DNA of 64,000 nucleotides from Polytrichum commune (lineage: Eukaryota > Streptophyta > Polytrichopsida > Polytrichales > Polytrichaceae), in assembly GCA_950295325.1 (NCBI GenBank), contig OX485808.1, positions 27,610,527-27,674,526 of the forward strand, written 5' to 3'. Each line of letters starts with the position of its first letter. The first letter of the stretch is position 1. A program made the position numbers and the translations under genes. Positions 1-12,440 of the stretch are shown in pieces. The notes beneath the pieces are model-generated. The model had not been told where the DNA came from. It did not search any database and worked only from the letters and a program-made list of their open reading frames with translations.

Positions 1-1890
1 GCGTCTGGTTAGGTGAGGATCGAAAACCAAACAGCATAAAGACACTTTTTTAGAAAAGATTGGACTGCGTTTTTAAATTTTGTTAACTACACGAAATCAA
101 CAAATATGCACTTCCTATGACCATAACGAAATCACGGGAGGTCCGATTTCTGCTGATGCTTCATTGTAGATTTGATAATGCAACACAAGTTTTTCTGTGT
201 AAATCTCATCTGTAGAAGTGGGAGAACATGAAAAGCGACCCAAATAACATCCACATACCCTTAAATTGTACTGCAATTGAAGCCTGATGAGAAATTGAAT
301 TGACTCCTGCGTGAGTCGATTGCAAGTGCAGACAAAAATGCATGTATCAAGTGGGTTGGCTGAAAAGTTGCCACGTGCAAGCAGAAATCAGGGCCACGGA
401 CACGTAGTGATGTGTAAAGCATGCAATTTCGAGGGAGGGTGCTTCAGTCATGAGAAGGGAAGGGGACTGACTCACAACCTGGGCAAATAATTCGTTCAAT
501 GCAACAATGATCAGTATCCTCTTCTCTTCAGAAGCTTCTTATATCTTCCACCTAACTCATTTGATGTGTTCATGTGGTTGAAAAGGAAACAAGGTCAAGT
601 ACATAGATATTTATGACATCCTATGGTGCAATTCTCCAAGCTATTAGGTTTTAGCAGCTTGAAATCGTGGAAAGTCGGAACAGGAATGAATGACTGATTT
701 GACCCTTTTCTCTCTAGCGTAACTCTTATTACAAGATTTGAAGATGGGCTAGGTTTCAAAAGTTTGAGGTGGTTTGCAATGATTCCAGAAGCCATATCCT
801 GTCAGACAACCATCATTTGCTCTTACACAGCATGCATACCGACGTGCCTTTATTGTCCATCACTACTCCAGTGAAGACAAACATCTGGTATGATTTTGAA
901 ACTCACAGCAGGGACAAAGTCTTGCAGTTTTGAATAGCAGGAAGGATGGTGTGATTGAGTAAATGAACTCTGCTTCCTGCATGGTCTCAGGTCAAATTTT
1001 CATGGTAAGTAACGATTGTCATTTCCAGTTTCGGGATTGAAGTTGAGATGCGAAAGTTACAAAAAGTTAAAGTGAGGATCTTTTAAGTGATCACATATCC
1101 TTCCTGATTGTGTTAACTACTGCATCTAGAATGGTGTATTTTTTTTAAATATACTCCAATCTCAATGTGTCATTATGGTGTCCATTCTTAACTATAAACC
1201 TTGCCATTTAACACTCAAATATAGGTGTCCACTCAAGGAAAGTGACAACATAAGGCCACACCTCTTAGTAGTTGCTACAAGGTTGACATATATAGTCACA
1301 TGTTGTAAGTTAGAATGAGCATATTAATATTTTTTTTTACAAGAGTAGTAGCTCCTTTGCAACAGTGTCAATATTGCCTGCAATCACTTGATTGGCAACT
1401 AGAGGGTCGGTGAGACCTTTCCCTCATTGATTAGTACTTAACAATTACAGGCATTCTTCCATCCAGCAAACAAATCTGAGTGCCCCAGATAAGGCAGAAG
1501 TTGTGCATGCACTCAAAATTCTTTGGTGTAGTCATTCTTTGCGTTACTGATTTTTGAAGGTATCAATTTGCAAGAGAGATGCGATGCGAATGTGAGATAG
1601 CATCAGTAACTTACTCCAGGACAACTCGTTTGAAGTAACCAAGACCAAGTAAAACCTTGAAGAAGCAGTGCAATTTCAATTGATAACTATGAAAATTTAT
1701 GTCCATTTTGAACTGTGGCATATCAACTATATGCCTTTCAACTGTCCAACTTACCAACAAAACCTTTAGAACATCTATTTCGGTAGGTTTTCTAGATGAT
1801 GGAGCTAATTACATTTCTGCAAAATCTACTTGGTGGGAAGGTCCACACAAAGTAAGACAGAGTTTTCAACAAATTAATTGCAAGAAAATT
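1..1890. other. Intergenic, repeat remnants
   Basis: No coding region could be supported here. The first 270 bases resemble, in the same orientation, the stretch at about 24755-25085: both open with GGTTAGGTGAGGATC, share a TTAACTAC motif, and continue with a colinear 'bad-match' stretch through GATTTG.TAATG. Bases 1180-1260 carry a minus-strand fragment of the same wider family (TATAGGTGTCCACTCAA). A small minus-strand reading frame at 595-795 has no recognisable motif and is not called as a gene. Confidence 0.5.
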
Positions 1891-4800
1891 CTACTTATGT
1901 TCATCAGTGTGAAGCTTGGAGAGAAGATAAAGGCAGCCTGAAGAAAGGAGAATCGATGCGGAGAAGCAAAGGAGGTCTAGGCCAGTGTTGATTGGCACCT
2001 TCTTGCTCTTCTCAAACATTCCGACCAACAAAATCATGACTATGACGTGTCCAAGCTTTGTCTTTAATTCATCGAGAGACCGGATTTCCAACCATTTTGG
2101 TCGCTCCTGTATTCATCAACAGTCCCAGAAACTGGTTAGGTCATTTCTAAGTGAAATATTTAGTTTCAAACAAAGAAAGGGTAGCGCCTATATTCGCAAA
2201 CACTAACATGAAATATAGAGTCTCTTTGCCTGCAGGCTGCTGTCTCAAGTACGAGGTGAGCTCTTTCTAACGGCCATAACTGGGGCAACTTGATCACCCA
2301 ATGTTCCTCCCCTAATGGGCTCACCAAGTCTCTTGGTACCCATAACTTCTAAGATGATGGATTGACATGGGGTTTGTGGGCCCTATATTTCTACATAAAA
2401 TCTGGAAATTTCAATAAAGAGAGGACAACACCTATATTTGCCAGCACAAGCATGAAGTATAGAGTCTCTCTTCGCCTGCAGGCTACTGCCTCAATTAAGA
2501 GGTGGACTCTTTCTAACGGCTGTAACTGGGGCAACTTGATCACCCATTGTTCCCTCACTAATAGACTCACCGAGCAGCTCAGTACCCCCAACTTGTATCC
2601 AAAACTTTTAAGATGACCAATTGACCCGGGATTTGGTGAGCCCTAGATTCCTACATCAAATCTGTAGATTTCAATAAAGAAACAATAATGCCCATGTTTG
2701 CCAACACTATGATGAATTATAGAGTTATAGAGACTCTTTACCCACAAGCTACTGCCTCAATTAAGAGATGGACTCTTTCTAATAGTTGTAACTGGGGCAG
2801 CTTAATCGCTCATTGTTGCTAATCACAACTTTGAAGATAAATGGTCGACCCGGTGACTCCCACAATGATTGGGTGGACCATAACGAATAACACTAGCATG
2901 GCTTAGTGGAGAATGGAACCCATAACACTTGCAAGACGGAGATGAGTTTCAACCACTTAAGGTGTTGGCTTGATTCTTGAATTTTCAATACAGACGAGTT
3001 CACTTCTCATTAATAACATACAAGAACTCCAAAATCATTTTAGTGAAATCAGGTTGTGCTATGTAAAATAAACTTACTGTTAGACGGAAGAGGCCGAACA
3101 AATTGGACCCACAGGCCGGGCCTTGAACTTCACAAGCTTCACCAGCTTCACCGGCCACCTCTAGTGTACTAACAAAAAGCTCGTATAGACCCATTCCAAA
3201 TATAAGCATCACCGTTCCCATCAGATACACATCTGTAAATCAATGCCATCAACAAAAACATCATTGTTACGTAGGTTCTCGGTTTGAATCAAGCCGACTT
3301 GACTCTTAAAGTATAAGAAAACAGGAAGAAGATTACCCATGGCTGGAACCCTCACAACCTGCAAAACTTTTATAATAATAACCTCATCTTGTACAAAACA
3401 GTTCACAAAATATCAAAATTATTCAGTCCCAAAAAGTACGAAAGAGTTGGCATACCGACAGCCTCCACAAGAAGAAATATGACTTGGCTTGTTCCAAGTC
3501 CCTGCCAAGATGCCTGGAAATATTCGACAAAAGACTCCACCACAAACAAGGAGCCCTGATTGACGAGGTATATGCACATTTTAGTCAGAGCCTTGATTTT
3601 ACACAGGTCAACAGAAATGCCACCTTTCAAGTGAGAGAGTATGAAGGAAAAACTTAAGATGAAGGTAGACATGTGTTATTTATATATTTTTTCTCTCTGC
3701 ACCCACTTCTTGTAAGATATGAAACACACAATTGGTGTGAGATGATAAGTAAATCTAAATTGTGCCCTTAGCCACTTGCCTCATAATTTTCAAGGCTCAT
3801 ATGAATGTCTTATCCATTGTCAAAGTGAAGATTCTTGTGCTCACTAAGTGGTTATATAGGTCCCCCAATCCATATTGACTATTGAGCCTAGAATGCTTAG
3901 CATATTTGGAGCCTGAAGTCCAATCTCTTTTAAACACGTGTCTTTTTGCTGTCCGCTCTTTAATCCACATACCACTCAAATATAGGTGTCCACATTATTG
4001 TTGTGTTGGAATTAGGCACAATTACAGGAGGCAAAAAAACCATGTAGAAACAATAAAATGGAAATAACATCACCAATTATTGATTGGTGCATGATAGTTG
4101 CATGATTTTCTTATTTTCTTCTAAAATGTGTCACGTTGTGATACTATGAAGCAAATGGTAACTTAATGATAATACATCTATTATCTGTTCATTGCGTTGT
4201 AAACGGCTAAGTATTATTTGAACATGATACACCATCTTTTGGAAATTTGTGATGAGTGCATTGTGATGTCAACATGAACAGTAACGATCGAAAAAATTCT
4301 ATTGCTAAGTTTCAAAGTTACCTTCAAGAAGCAAAGCAACGACCCGGCCAGTGATCCCACGACTGCCATGATGGTCAGGAACCGGCAATCAAAAATCATC
4401 TGCATTCTCAGAGAAACACTGAGATGTGAAAAGCATTAGAGATCAAAAGTTCAGACTTCTTTGTTCTAATGCCATTGTCAGAGTCAGATCCTAATTTCCA
4501 ATTAATGCTTTTATTTGCTAAGTTGGTAAAAGTGTCAAATTCTTAAGATCGTTCATCATTTACATCTGAAACTATTAAGTTTCCTGCAACCCTGTTGTGC
4601 AAGCCGAGAGGGAATTATTGCATACAAGCGTACATCTCATCTCTCCAACATAGACAACTGACCCCTATAGGTTTGTATCTGATTCATCCCCAATAACTTC
4701 GACTAGACTAATTTGGGGTCTTCAAAGCTGATTCCGGTGTCAAATCAAATAAAAAACTTCACCTCCAGAATGCATACTATTTCGGGGCTTTTATGTTAGA

Positions 4801-5293
4801 CGAATGAGAGGTTACACTCATATGTGATGATTCCCACTCGCCGTTGTGTAAAATTGATTGATCAAAAGAGTTGGCTTAAATAAATGAATGAAATACACAC
4901 CCGCTCAATCAGAGCCTCGATGTTTTGGTTGCGCTCCTCTTTCTCTTTCTCGCTTCGGGGTGATTGTTGGTTCGGATGTGCAGGTGTTGTTGATGATGAC
5001 GATGCGTCCAACAACGACTCGAGAGACGCCACGTTGTTGTCCATCGGAAGAGGCATAACATTCTCCCACTGCGCTGCCATAGTAACAACGCTCCTCCGCC
5101 CTAAATTTACATGTTGGTGTTTTTGAAGTGACAGAGAGTTCCTTTTAAATGCTGGTGGCGTAGCACTATGCTGCAAGCCGCAACTTGAGAAAACCCAACT
5201 TGAAGCATGAATTGGATGATGTTGTTTTTCCACCAACATTCCAATTCTTGCATTGCCTCCAACAGCTTTGCTGATCATGGTTGTTGTTGCCAT
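1891..5293 (-). CDS. UPF0114 (YqhA-like) plastid membrane protein, five exons
   Basis: Model: complement(join(1891..2106, 3078..3232, 3456..3555, 4322..4399, 4901..5293)), 942 nt, 313 aa. All four introns start GT and end AG, and the phases join cleanly. Residues 1-75 are rich in Ser, Arg and His with few acids, as in a plastid transit peptide. Exon 2 gives the family motif FDCRF followed by a hydrophobic segment ending in GSLAGSLLCFLK. Exon 4 gives VYLMGTVMLIFGMGLYELF. Exon 5 gives ERPKW, SLDELKTKLGHVIVMILLV and a last hydrophobic segment. These are hallmarks of the plant members of UPF0114, which have about four membrane spans and no established molecular function; I infer the plastid location. 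The gene looks intact, its length fits the plant family, and the first ATG (5293) heads the transit-like region. Neighbours give no functional hint. Confidence 0.88.
2150..2870. repeat. Three tandem copies inside the last UPF0114 intron
   Basis: A unit of about 244-260 bp occurs three times in intron 4. The shared TATAGAG landmark falls at 2214, 2458 and 2718. Each unit also carries a GACTCTTTCTAA.G.C.TAACTGGGGCA-type stretch and a TTTCAATAAAGA-type stretch. The copies are diverged, so this is an old local duplication. The intron stays phase 0 and the splice sites are intact. Confidence 0.8.
3690..4015 (-). repeat. Copy of dispersed repeat family R1 in UPF0114 intron 2
   Basis: This stretch in the intron between exons 2 and 3 is the reverse complement of the unit seen twice in tandem at 7800-8475. 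Shared landmarks on the plus strand here are CTCATATGAATGTCTTATC, GAGCCTAGAATG and TATAGGTGTCC. It is one of at least ten copies or fragments of this family in the window. Confidence 0.75.
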
Positions 5294-7659
5294 CTGAAAA
5301 ATTTCTTGAGATCAACTTGACCTAAAAAAATGCTTGAAGCTGTTAAACCCTAAACCCTTCAAATGATGGGAAATTGCATATCTTTAGCTAATATACCTGT
5401 AGGCACATGGGTACATAATATTGAATGAAATCCAGGTCAAGGCGCAAAGGTTAATTGAGCTGCAAGAACCTTTGCTCAAATATTTGAGAAATTTGAAAAT
5501 ACACCACAACGTATCATCAACCTTAAACCTTAAACTGTAAAACCCGCTTCTGCATTAAGGATAGTGAATTGTGATGCTCTCAACATCGAGTCCTCATGCT
5601 GTCATCACAGAAGAGCAATTAATAGTTTCAGTTTGCCTGTGCCCCTGCACAAATTCTCTTCAAAATAGAACAGCAATCTTGTGCAAATTTAAATCTGCGT
5701 TGCACTGTGTTGTGCCTCATTTCTCAGTCGGTGGGCAGGTTGTCATCTCTGTTCCAGGAAAAACAACAGCCCAATTGTAAGACCTTTGAAATGATTTGCA
5801 CCATGTCACTAGGTACTCATACAAATGAAAACCTCGAGACCTCAAAACGTAAGCAAATTTGTGCTCTACTATGGTATTTCTTCCTTGAATGGAAAGAGAT
5901 CACAAGTGGGGTTAGAGAATTTAGTAGGGAAGGATATGGCATAATAACTTCAAAATGCGAAGAAAAGCTCTGAAGAGAAAATAAAAGATTTTTAAAAAAG
6001 AAAAAGAAAAAGAACTGTTTAGTTTCTCCTTGAGGAATATACTAGTGATTGGACCTCAAAGTTCGAAATCTGAAAGTCACAATTTGAAAGACATGATCTG
6101 GACACAGTAATTAGAGACTCCCTGATGGCCATAAAGAACAAGTACTTGAGTTGAGGTTCATGAAGCTTGAAATGGATACGTCAGAGACGTGAATGACATC
6201 GACAAGCATCAACAAGAATTTGGCATCTGCCGTCAAAAGACTTTCAGGACTAAGAGCTTCTGGTTGTCATTAGAAGGGACAATATACTTGACGAATTTGT
6301 AGTTAATATGCAAAAGTGGAAGGGAGTCGAAGATAAAACAGTTACTCTGCTCGGATTTGTTAGCGTTTGTTAACGATTGAAAATTCAAAATTCTTACAAA
6401 GTTAACTATGTTCATCAATCCCCGTCATCAGAAACCTCCACTCTCTCAAAAGAGGAGAATCATATCATATTTCAAAAATCTCTCTTCTGAGCAAGATTTG
6501 GTAGAAACAAAGAAATCAAATTTCTCAAGCTACCTATTGTCATGTAAGTAACTGTCAGTTCAAAAAACCCAAAAACCTACCGCTCATCAGTAACATTCTT
6601 CTGCCCTTAGGTTTAGCTCGAACAAGCAAACTGAAAAACTGTCAACCCTTGACTGAATTCCAATTCCACATGTTACAACACATACAAACCCAACCCATAA
6701 CATCAAATTTAGCAAACTTAACCTAAGAGATACTGAAAATCTCCAGAGAGAAAACAGAAACCCAAAAAATCCACTATGTCACACATAGCCCCCAACCTGA
6801 TCCACATCAGCCAGGGCTCCAAACCAAAACAGATAGGAATTCAATCAAAATGAAAAACTTCTCCTGAAACATTTGTAGAAAAAACACCAAAAATAGAAAT
6901 AAAATGCCAAGCTACTGTAACATTCCTTTGCCTTACTTAGCTCAAACAAGCAAAACTCAAAAAACTTGACAACAGCAAGATTTTGTTCAAAAAACTTGAC
7001 AACAGGAAACAAAAGTGCTCAAGCTACTGTACCATTCCTCTCTGCCTTAGGTTTTACCTCCAACAACCAAACGTAGAAAACTCTCAACACCTTGACAGTA
7101 GCAGCAAAACTAAATTCCAAATTCACCCCCATTTTTTTGACATGCTACAACATATACACACAAAAACAAAAAAACAAAAAAAACCACAACATCAAAACTA
7201 CCAACATTACCCCAAAAGATCCACTGTAAAATCCTCGGAGGGAAGTGAGCCGTAATCCGTTTCAAGTATGTCAAAAATAACCCACCCACCTGAAGCACAT
7301 GAATGAGAGAGAGCTTCGAACCGGAGCTGTGGTGCACCGAATTTAGCAATTCCAATTGCACCTTCTTTCAGCACAAAAAGCGAATGAAGGCATTCCTTGA
7401 AACTTTCCAAATGCATGCATGGGAGCGAGGCTGGGGTAGAGAAAGAGAGCTTTTGCTCCTTCAACAAAGATCTCAGTTCGGTGGTCTGGACGCTTTTGCC
7501 TTTCTAATAAACTCTGCACTTGCAGCCGTTCATTCGTGTGTGCTTTTGGGTGGATGAGAAATTGGAATGGGGGATGACATTCGTCGTCATCGGATCCTCT
7601 TGGATATAAGAAGTTAGTTATGCAATCACGTAACATTATTACATAAGTAACACTAATTG
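5294..7659. other. Intergenic upstream of the UPF0114 gene
   Basis: This stretch holds the presumed promoter of the UPF0114 gene, but no core element can be assigned by eye. Between about 6590 and 7120 a unit containing CTGCC(T)TTAGGTTTA and AACAAGCAAAC is repeated three times (near 6600, 6925 and 7030), diverged. The segment 7250-7560 is less AT-rich than its surroundings and has overlapping open frames on both strands (for example 7207-7467 minus), but none shows a family motif, so no gene is called. Confidence 0.45.
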
Positions 7660-7815
7660 TCCCAATTAGTGCGTGTTACTATTTGGGTTTACGTAGTGCT
7701 ATAACTATTTGATGTTCTATAATGTCCGAACAACCTTGTGTCATTAAAAATTGAACTCCTGAGTAAGATGTTATTGCATTGCGTAACCCCGAATAATAAC
7801 ATGCACTAATTGAGA
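7660..7815. mobile_element. Short TIR element (MITE family D), copy 1
   Basis: The 24-bp ends at 7660-7683 and 7792-7815 are inverted repeats of each other with three mismatches (left end TCCCAATTAGTGCGTGTTAC). A second, more diverged and oppositely arranged copy lies at about 47990-48235. There is no coding capacity. The target-site duplication is not clear, so the superfamily is not assigned. Confidence 0.6.
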
Positions 7816-9090
7816 GAATTGGTGTTGTTAAGTAAGGGAGACGTGCTTACTTTGGTTACTTTACTTCTCTTGATCAAACACCTGTATTTAAGTGGTATGT
7901 GGTTAGGTGTGGCTCCAAGAACGGATACCAAAAAGGCATCATGTGTTTATAAGGGATTGAACTACATGCTCAAAAAATTTGATAGCCATTCTAGGCTCAA
8001 ATTGATATTGGGGGGACCTATATGACCATTTAATGTCACCGAGAGTTCTCACTTTGACAATGAATAAGATATTCATATGAGCTCCATAAATTATGAGGAA
8101 AGTGGTTGGATTTGGATTTGCTGACCATCTTTGGATAGTGACACACACTAATTGGGATAATCAATATTGTAAATAAGGGAGACATGACTAATTTGATTAC
8201 TTATCTTGATCGGACACCTATATTTAAGTGGTATGTGGTTAGGTGTGACTCCAAGAACATATATCAAAAAGGAATCATGTGTTCAAAAGAAATGGAATTG
8301 TGTGCTCAAAATATGATAACCATTCTAGGTTCAACTGATATTGGGGGGACTTATATGACTATTTAATAATGTCATCAAGAATTCTCACTTTGAAAATATA
8401 TAAGATATTCATATGAGCTCCAAAAATTATGAGGAAAGTGGCTACAACCTGGATTTGGATTTGCTAACCATCTTAGGGGCGGTTTACACTATGGACCAAG
8501 AGCCATGACCAAGAAAATTAAATCATTTTCATGGTCACAGCTCTTGGCCAAGAGCCGTGACCATGAAAAATCAAAAATGGATTTTTGAGTGGCTTGGTCA
8601 CTCTTGTAGTGTAAAGTGGATTTGGACCGGGACAACTTTGGGCTGATTTTTTTAATTTCTATCCCAACGATCTACAGTAACGTCAAAAAAATTCGGGAAA
8701 AAAATATTAAAAAAAAAATTCGGCCAATGGTTGATTTTCAACCTTACGGCTCCCTTGATTTCCGTTGAGTCGAGCATTTTGCCTCGCCTCAACGGAAAAC
8801 CCATTGGACCATGGCACATTATCCAAATGGCAGATTTTAGTAGTTTTTGGGGACCTCAAAGTTAGTGGTCATTCTCCTTTTTTCAAGGTAGTGTAAAGCC
8901 AAATGGGACCAAGAGCACTTTACTCTCCAATCACAGATTTTAGAATTTCATGGTCATGGCTCTTGGTCCATAGTGTAAACCGCCCCTTATACTAATTGCA
9001 TGTTTTGCATCCTATGAGAAGCGGGCTAGTTGAAAGAAGAAACATTTAAGACCATCTACCTACCAACTATCTTAAGGTTGTCAAGGTAAC
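7800..9090 (+). repeat. Two tandem copies of dispersed family R1, second interrupted by a MITE
   Basis: Copy 1 runs about 7800-8147 and copy 2 about 8148-8475, continuing after the inserted MITE at 8987-9090. Both share AAGTAAGGGAGAC/AAATAAGGGAGAC, ACACCTATATTTAAGTGG-type, GTATGTGGTTAGGTGT, ATTCTAGG, GATATTGGGGGGAC and ATTCATATGAGCTCC. Related copies or fragments: 3690-4015 (-), 13715-13950 (+), 18815-19145 (-), 22425-22520 (-), 35385-35480 (+), 38190-38370 (-), 54820-54905 (-) and 58440-58640 (-). The type of element is unknown; no open frame is shared. Confidence 0.7.
8476..8986. mobile_element. PIF/Harbinger-type MITE with 36-bp perfect TIRs
   Basis: The first 36 bases (starting GGGGCGGTTTACACTATGG) are the exact reverse complement of the last 36. 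The direct repeat TTA flanks it at 8473-8475 and 8987-8989, the duplication typical of the PIF/Harbinger (Tourist) superfamily. It is 511 bp with no coding capacity. Just inside the left end is a second near-palindrome (CATGGTCA...TGACCATG, about 8540-8577). It interrupts an R1 repeat, and the uninterrupted arrangement is preserved at about 13850 (AACCATCTCACACTAATTGCA), which supports the insertion reading. Confidence 0.85.
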
Positions 9091-9174
9091 AAGGTCATCA
9101 TAGGGAATACACCCTACATATTAGGCATTTGGGATCATCAACATAACAATTCTTTTAAGTTGAGATTCAAGTAA

Positions 9175-9531
9175 GGGCCACTTCACACACAAGACTGAAG
9201 ACCCGTGACCATTGCATTCTAAGACCTCTCATTGGTCGAGAAGGCCAAGGTCGTCCAAGTTCACTTCACACTAGAAGGTGAACGCCTAAGGGCCCAACAA
9301 ATTATCATGGCTGAAAAGTCTACATGAATTCTTACATGATAAACTATGAGTAATGTTTCACGGTTTGCCAGAATTTGCATTAGGCCCACCTCCAAGAAGT
9401 AGGCCTATCGCAAATTCCTGTAGAAAATATCAAAGTCAAGGGCCTTTGACAACTCGTATTGCCTTTAGATGAGAGTCAAGGGCTCTCACACATACATTGT
9501 CATGGCCCTTGGCTCATGTGCGAAGTGTCCC
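9175..9531. mobile_element. PIF/Harbinger-like MITE, related termini
   Basis: The ends are imperfect inverted repeats (left GGGCCACTTCACACACAAG; right CATGTGCGAAGTGTCCC) flanked by the direct repeat TAA at 9172-9174 and 9532-9534. It is 357 bp and non-coding. The terminal GGGNC..CTT.ACAC motif resembles those of the elements at 8476 and 37070, so all three may use a related transposase. Confidence 0.65.
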
Positions 9532-9592
9532 TAAGAATGGATTGTGATTAAAGGAAAACTAGACACAATTATTTTGTCACGTGTACATTTTG

Positions 9593-10377
9593 CTCGGGGG
9601 GTGCACTGTACTAAACATGTACGAGTATACGTGAGTGCACAGGAGGGGTATTGATTTGGACCTTGCCGTATTACGTATACATATGGTATACATGTTATAA
9701 TTTATAGTTACGTACATATATGGAAGGCCTTTAAAAAGTATACAATAATTGTACTTGTATGGTACTGTTACTATACTACATATCATAAGTTTTCATATTG
9801 GATGAAATTAGGATTAACTAGGATTAACGATTTGCGTTAGCAACCTTATAGGGTAGTATGAACCATGTACAAGGTGTCAAGGTAATATCGGGGAAAGAGG
9901 CAGTATTAGGGTTTTGAAATGATTCGTTCAGCTCAAAGTAACAAGGAGATTGGTTTATGTTGGTATCAAAAAGGGGCTAACAACAAGTGGACATATGATC
10001 TTACTGATCATTTGATGGTAGACTTAAAAATAATAATTGCATTGGCTACAATGACATACATTGGTGAATCAAATGTTTATGAGTTACATCCGGGAGATGA
10101 AAAAAATTTCAACGACTTTGCTGATGAAAGCTAGGATATTTTTTTATACATATTATAGGGGTTGATTATTGTTCAAAAGTATATTTGTATACTTATGTTA
10201 ATGACTATATATGAATGGATATTTTTTTGTGTATACATATTGTCACTTGTATATTTATTGTTGCAATTGTATGTGTATTACTTCATTTCACAAAAAATAA
10301 CTTGTATATAGGGGGTTTTTAGAGTATGCAATGAACGCACGTGATTCTAGGTTTTAATGAAAGGTGCACCCCCCGAG
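9593..10377. mobile_element. hAT-like non-autonomous element with 8-bp duplication
   Basis: The termini CTCGGGGGGTGCAC and GTGCACCCCCCGAG are perfect 14-bp inverted repeats, flanked by the 8-bp direct repeat ACATTTTG (9585-9592 and 10378-10385). An 8-bp duplication points to the hAT superfamily. The 785-bp interior is AT-rich. It holds a 71-codon frame (9919-10134) with no recognisable transposase motif, so I do not call a gene. A similar right end (GTGCACCCCC) occurs at about 35850. Confidence 0.65.
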
Positions 10378-10385
10378 ACATTTTG

Positions 10386-11985
10386 CAAACTAGATTTTTA
10401 TTTTTATTTTTTCCCTTTTATCTATTGTTGAGGATTAGGTGTATGATCTCTTGGGCCACATATTTAAATTGATGTTATGATTTTGCACAAAGGCAACTTA
10501 AAACGTTATAGGTAGACGGGAGGTAGCCCATGAAAAGTAGGTTGCTTGCTTTTGGTCAATTCTCACGTCCATTGAAGAAGAAGAATGCATTGAGAATGTT
10601 TGTATGGACAATTGTTTGGGTTCCCAAAAACTCCAATTTTAGTTGAATCTTTGTTGATTGAACCTTGGTATCAAATGTGTGTAAGGTAGGTGAGCCTATT
10701 ACAATTACTTGCGGGAGGCTTGGCCTCTTTTTCGGGGTAATAAACTGGGGAATAAACCCCACTTATCATAACACCTCGTACAAATCCAATGCCATAAGAA
10801 TGAGAACATGTGACTAGGTCAAGAATTGGCGAAGATTTACATCTCATTGAGAACACTACGTCATGCTAAGTTGGGACCCACCAACACTTGACCTATTTGG
10901 GGAATCTAAATCAATTCCAAAATTGAATCATTTAAAGAAGGTAAAAATAATTTGATACAACATACAATAACAATAATACAAGTCGTGTTATTATATGATT
11001 GATTGCATTGTCAACAAATTAGGTAAAGCTTGGTGGGGGCTAGCTCAAAGAGCAGAACATTTAACCACGGCCAAAGTTGCTATCTACAAGCTTTGCACTT
11101 GACATTGACATGTGTCCGTATATCACTATATTCGTTAATTTGAGACTTTCTCTTGTCTCAAATTAATATATGGACCACAACAACATGGTCTAATGTTTGG
11201 GTCGTCCTACCTAAACCATCTTGATATGAGTTCTTAATTGGGTTCTTGATATGAACACCCGCTTCAAAGTATTTGCATCTTACAACATTCTCCAATATCT
11301 ATGTGATTTTATCCATGTTCTTATATTTGTAATTGTCTCAAAATGCTGAAAAAGTCCCAAATTAACAAATATAGTGATGTATTGATAAGTTGACACCAAG
11401 GATAACAAATTGATATTTAAGTATATTTGGACAAACGAGTTGTCCTAAAATAATAAGGGATGTGCACTAGTGGGGACAAAAATATCAAACAGAGTAAAAA
11501 CAACAACACGACAAACATCACTTCAAATGTTTGTATCTCATATTCACCAACCATCATAATCATGTAGTTTCCCAATCTAGTGCACGTCAAATAGGCAGTC
11601 GTGATCGTCCAACATTCATGCATAATCAAAATGTACTTAAATCCTAGTTAACATCATTCAGTTGAGTTAGCTCTAGGTTTGCTCTAACTGTAGCTCTAGA
11701 TTGTCTCTAGCTCCAATAGATGTCATCTACCTACACCAATATGTGCAATTAGGTTGCCTTGCACTAATTTATTGACATTCAACTTGATTACTTGAATATT
11801 TATTACTAGAACAACAAAACACACAAATTATGTATGTATTGTGATTGCAATAGAAATGAATTAAGAAACTCATAAGTTTTTGTAATCCGAGTTTGACCTA
11901 AGGAAATTTGCTTGCATAAAGAGGCAATCTAAGAGGCAACCAACCTATTCACAAAGGCAACCTAATTGCACACAAGCTTATCAAT
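10386..11985. other. Intergenic, nothing recognised
   Basis: The DNA is AT-rich with short unrelated open frames on both strands. I see no gene, RNA or bounded mobile element here. Confidence 0.5.
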
Positions 11986-11989
11986 GTGG

Positions 11990-12440
11990 ATCAGGGCTCG
12001 GGGAGAACCGGCGGTTAGTTACAAATGAACCGGTTGAGTTTGAGACAATGATCGGGGAGAACTGGCAGTTAGTTACAAATGAACCGGTTGAGTTTGAGAA
12101 CTAACCAGTTAAAGTTCAAGACTGCAGGAAAATTACTGATCATTTTAGAGGAATCTATAGAATATACCCTAGTTTAAGAAAGGAAAACCGGAGGATGTCA
12201 ACATGTAACCGGTTGGATTAGCAAACACTAGGATCTCAACCGATTATGCCCAAAAATCTCCCCAATCATTGGTTTGAGAAATAACCGGTTAAAGTTGGAG
12301 ACTATAGGAGAATTACCAATCGTTTTAGAGGAATCTATAGAAGAATATACCTCAAATGAATAAAGCAAAACCGGAAGATGTCAACATGTAACCAGTTGGA
12401 TTTATTAGAATCACTAAGATCTTGACCAACTATATATGCC
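11990..12440 (+). repeat. Dispersed AACCGGTT family, two adjacent copies
   Basis: Two degenerate copies lie head to tail (about 12000-12260 and 12260-12440). Each contains ACCGGTT-type palindromes, AGAATTACC/AAAATTACTGATC, GAGGAATCTATAGAA and a GATGTCAACATGTAACC segment followed by TATGCCCAAAAA. Other copies: 19380-19630 (minus), 47040-47240 (plus) and 58640-58790 (plus). There is no coding capacity, and neither a boundary duplication nor terminal repeats could be fixed by eye. Confidence 0.75.

Noticed and set aside
7207-7636. Overlapping open frames on both strands in a less AT-rich segment
   Set aside because: No recognisable motif, no clear splice partners, and frames open on both strands at once.
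9919-10134. 71-codon frame inside the hAT-like element
   Set aside because: Lacks transposase signatures such as a BED finger or the hAT dimerisation region; too short to assign.
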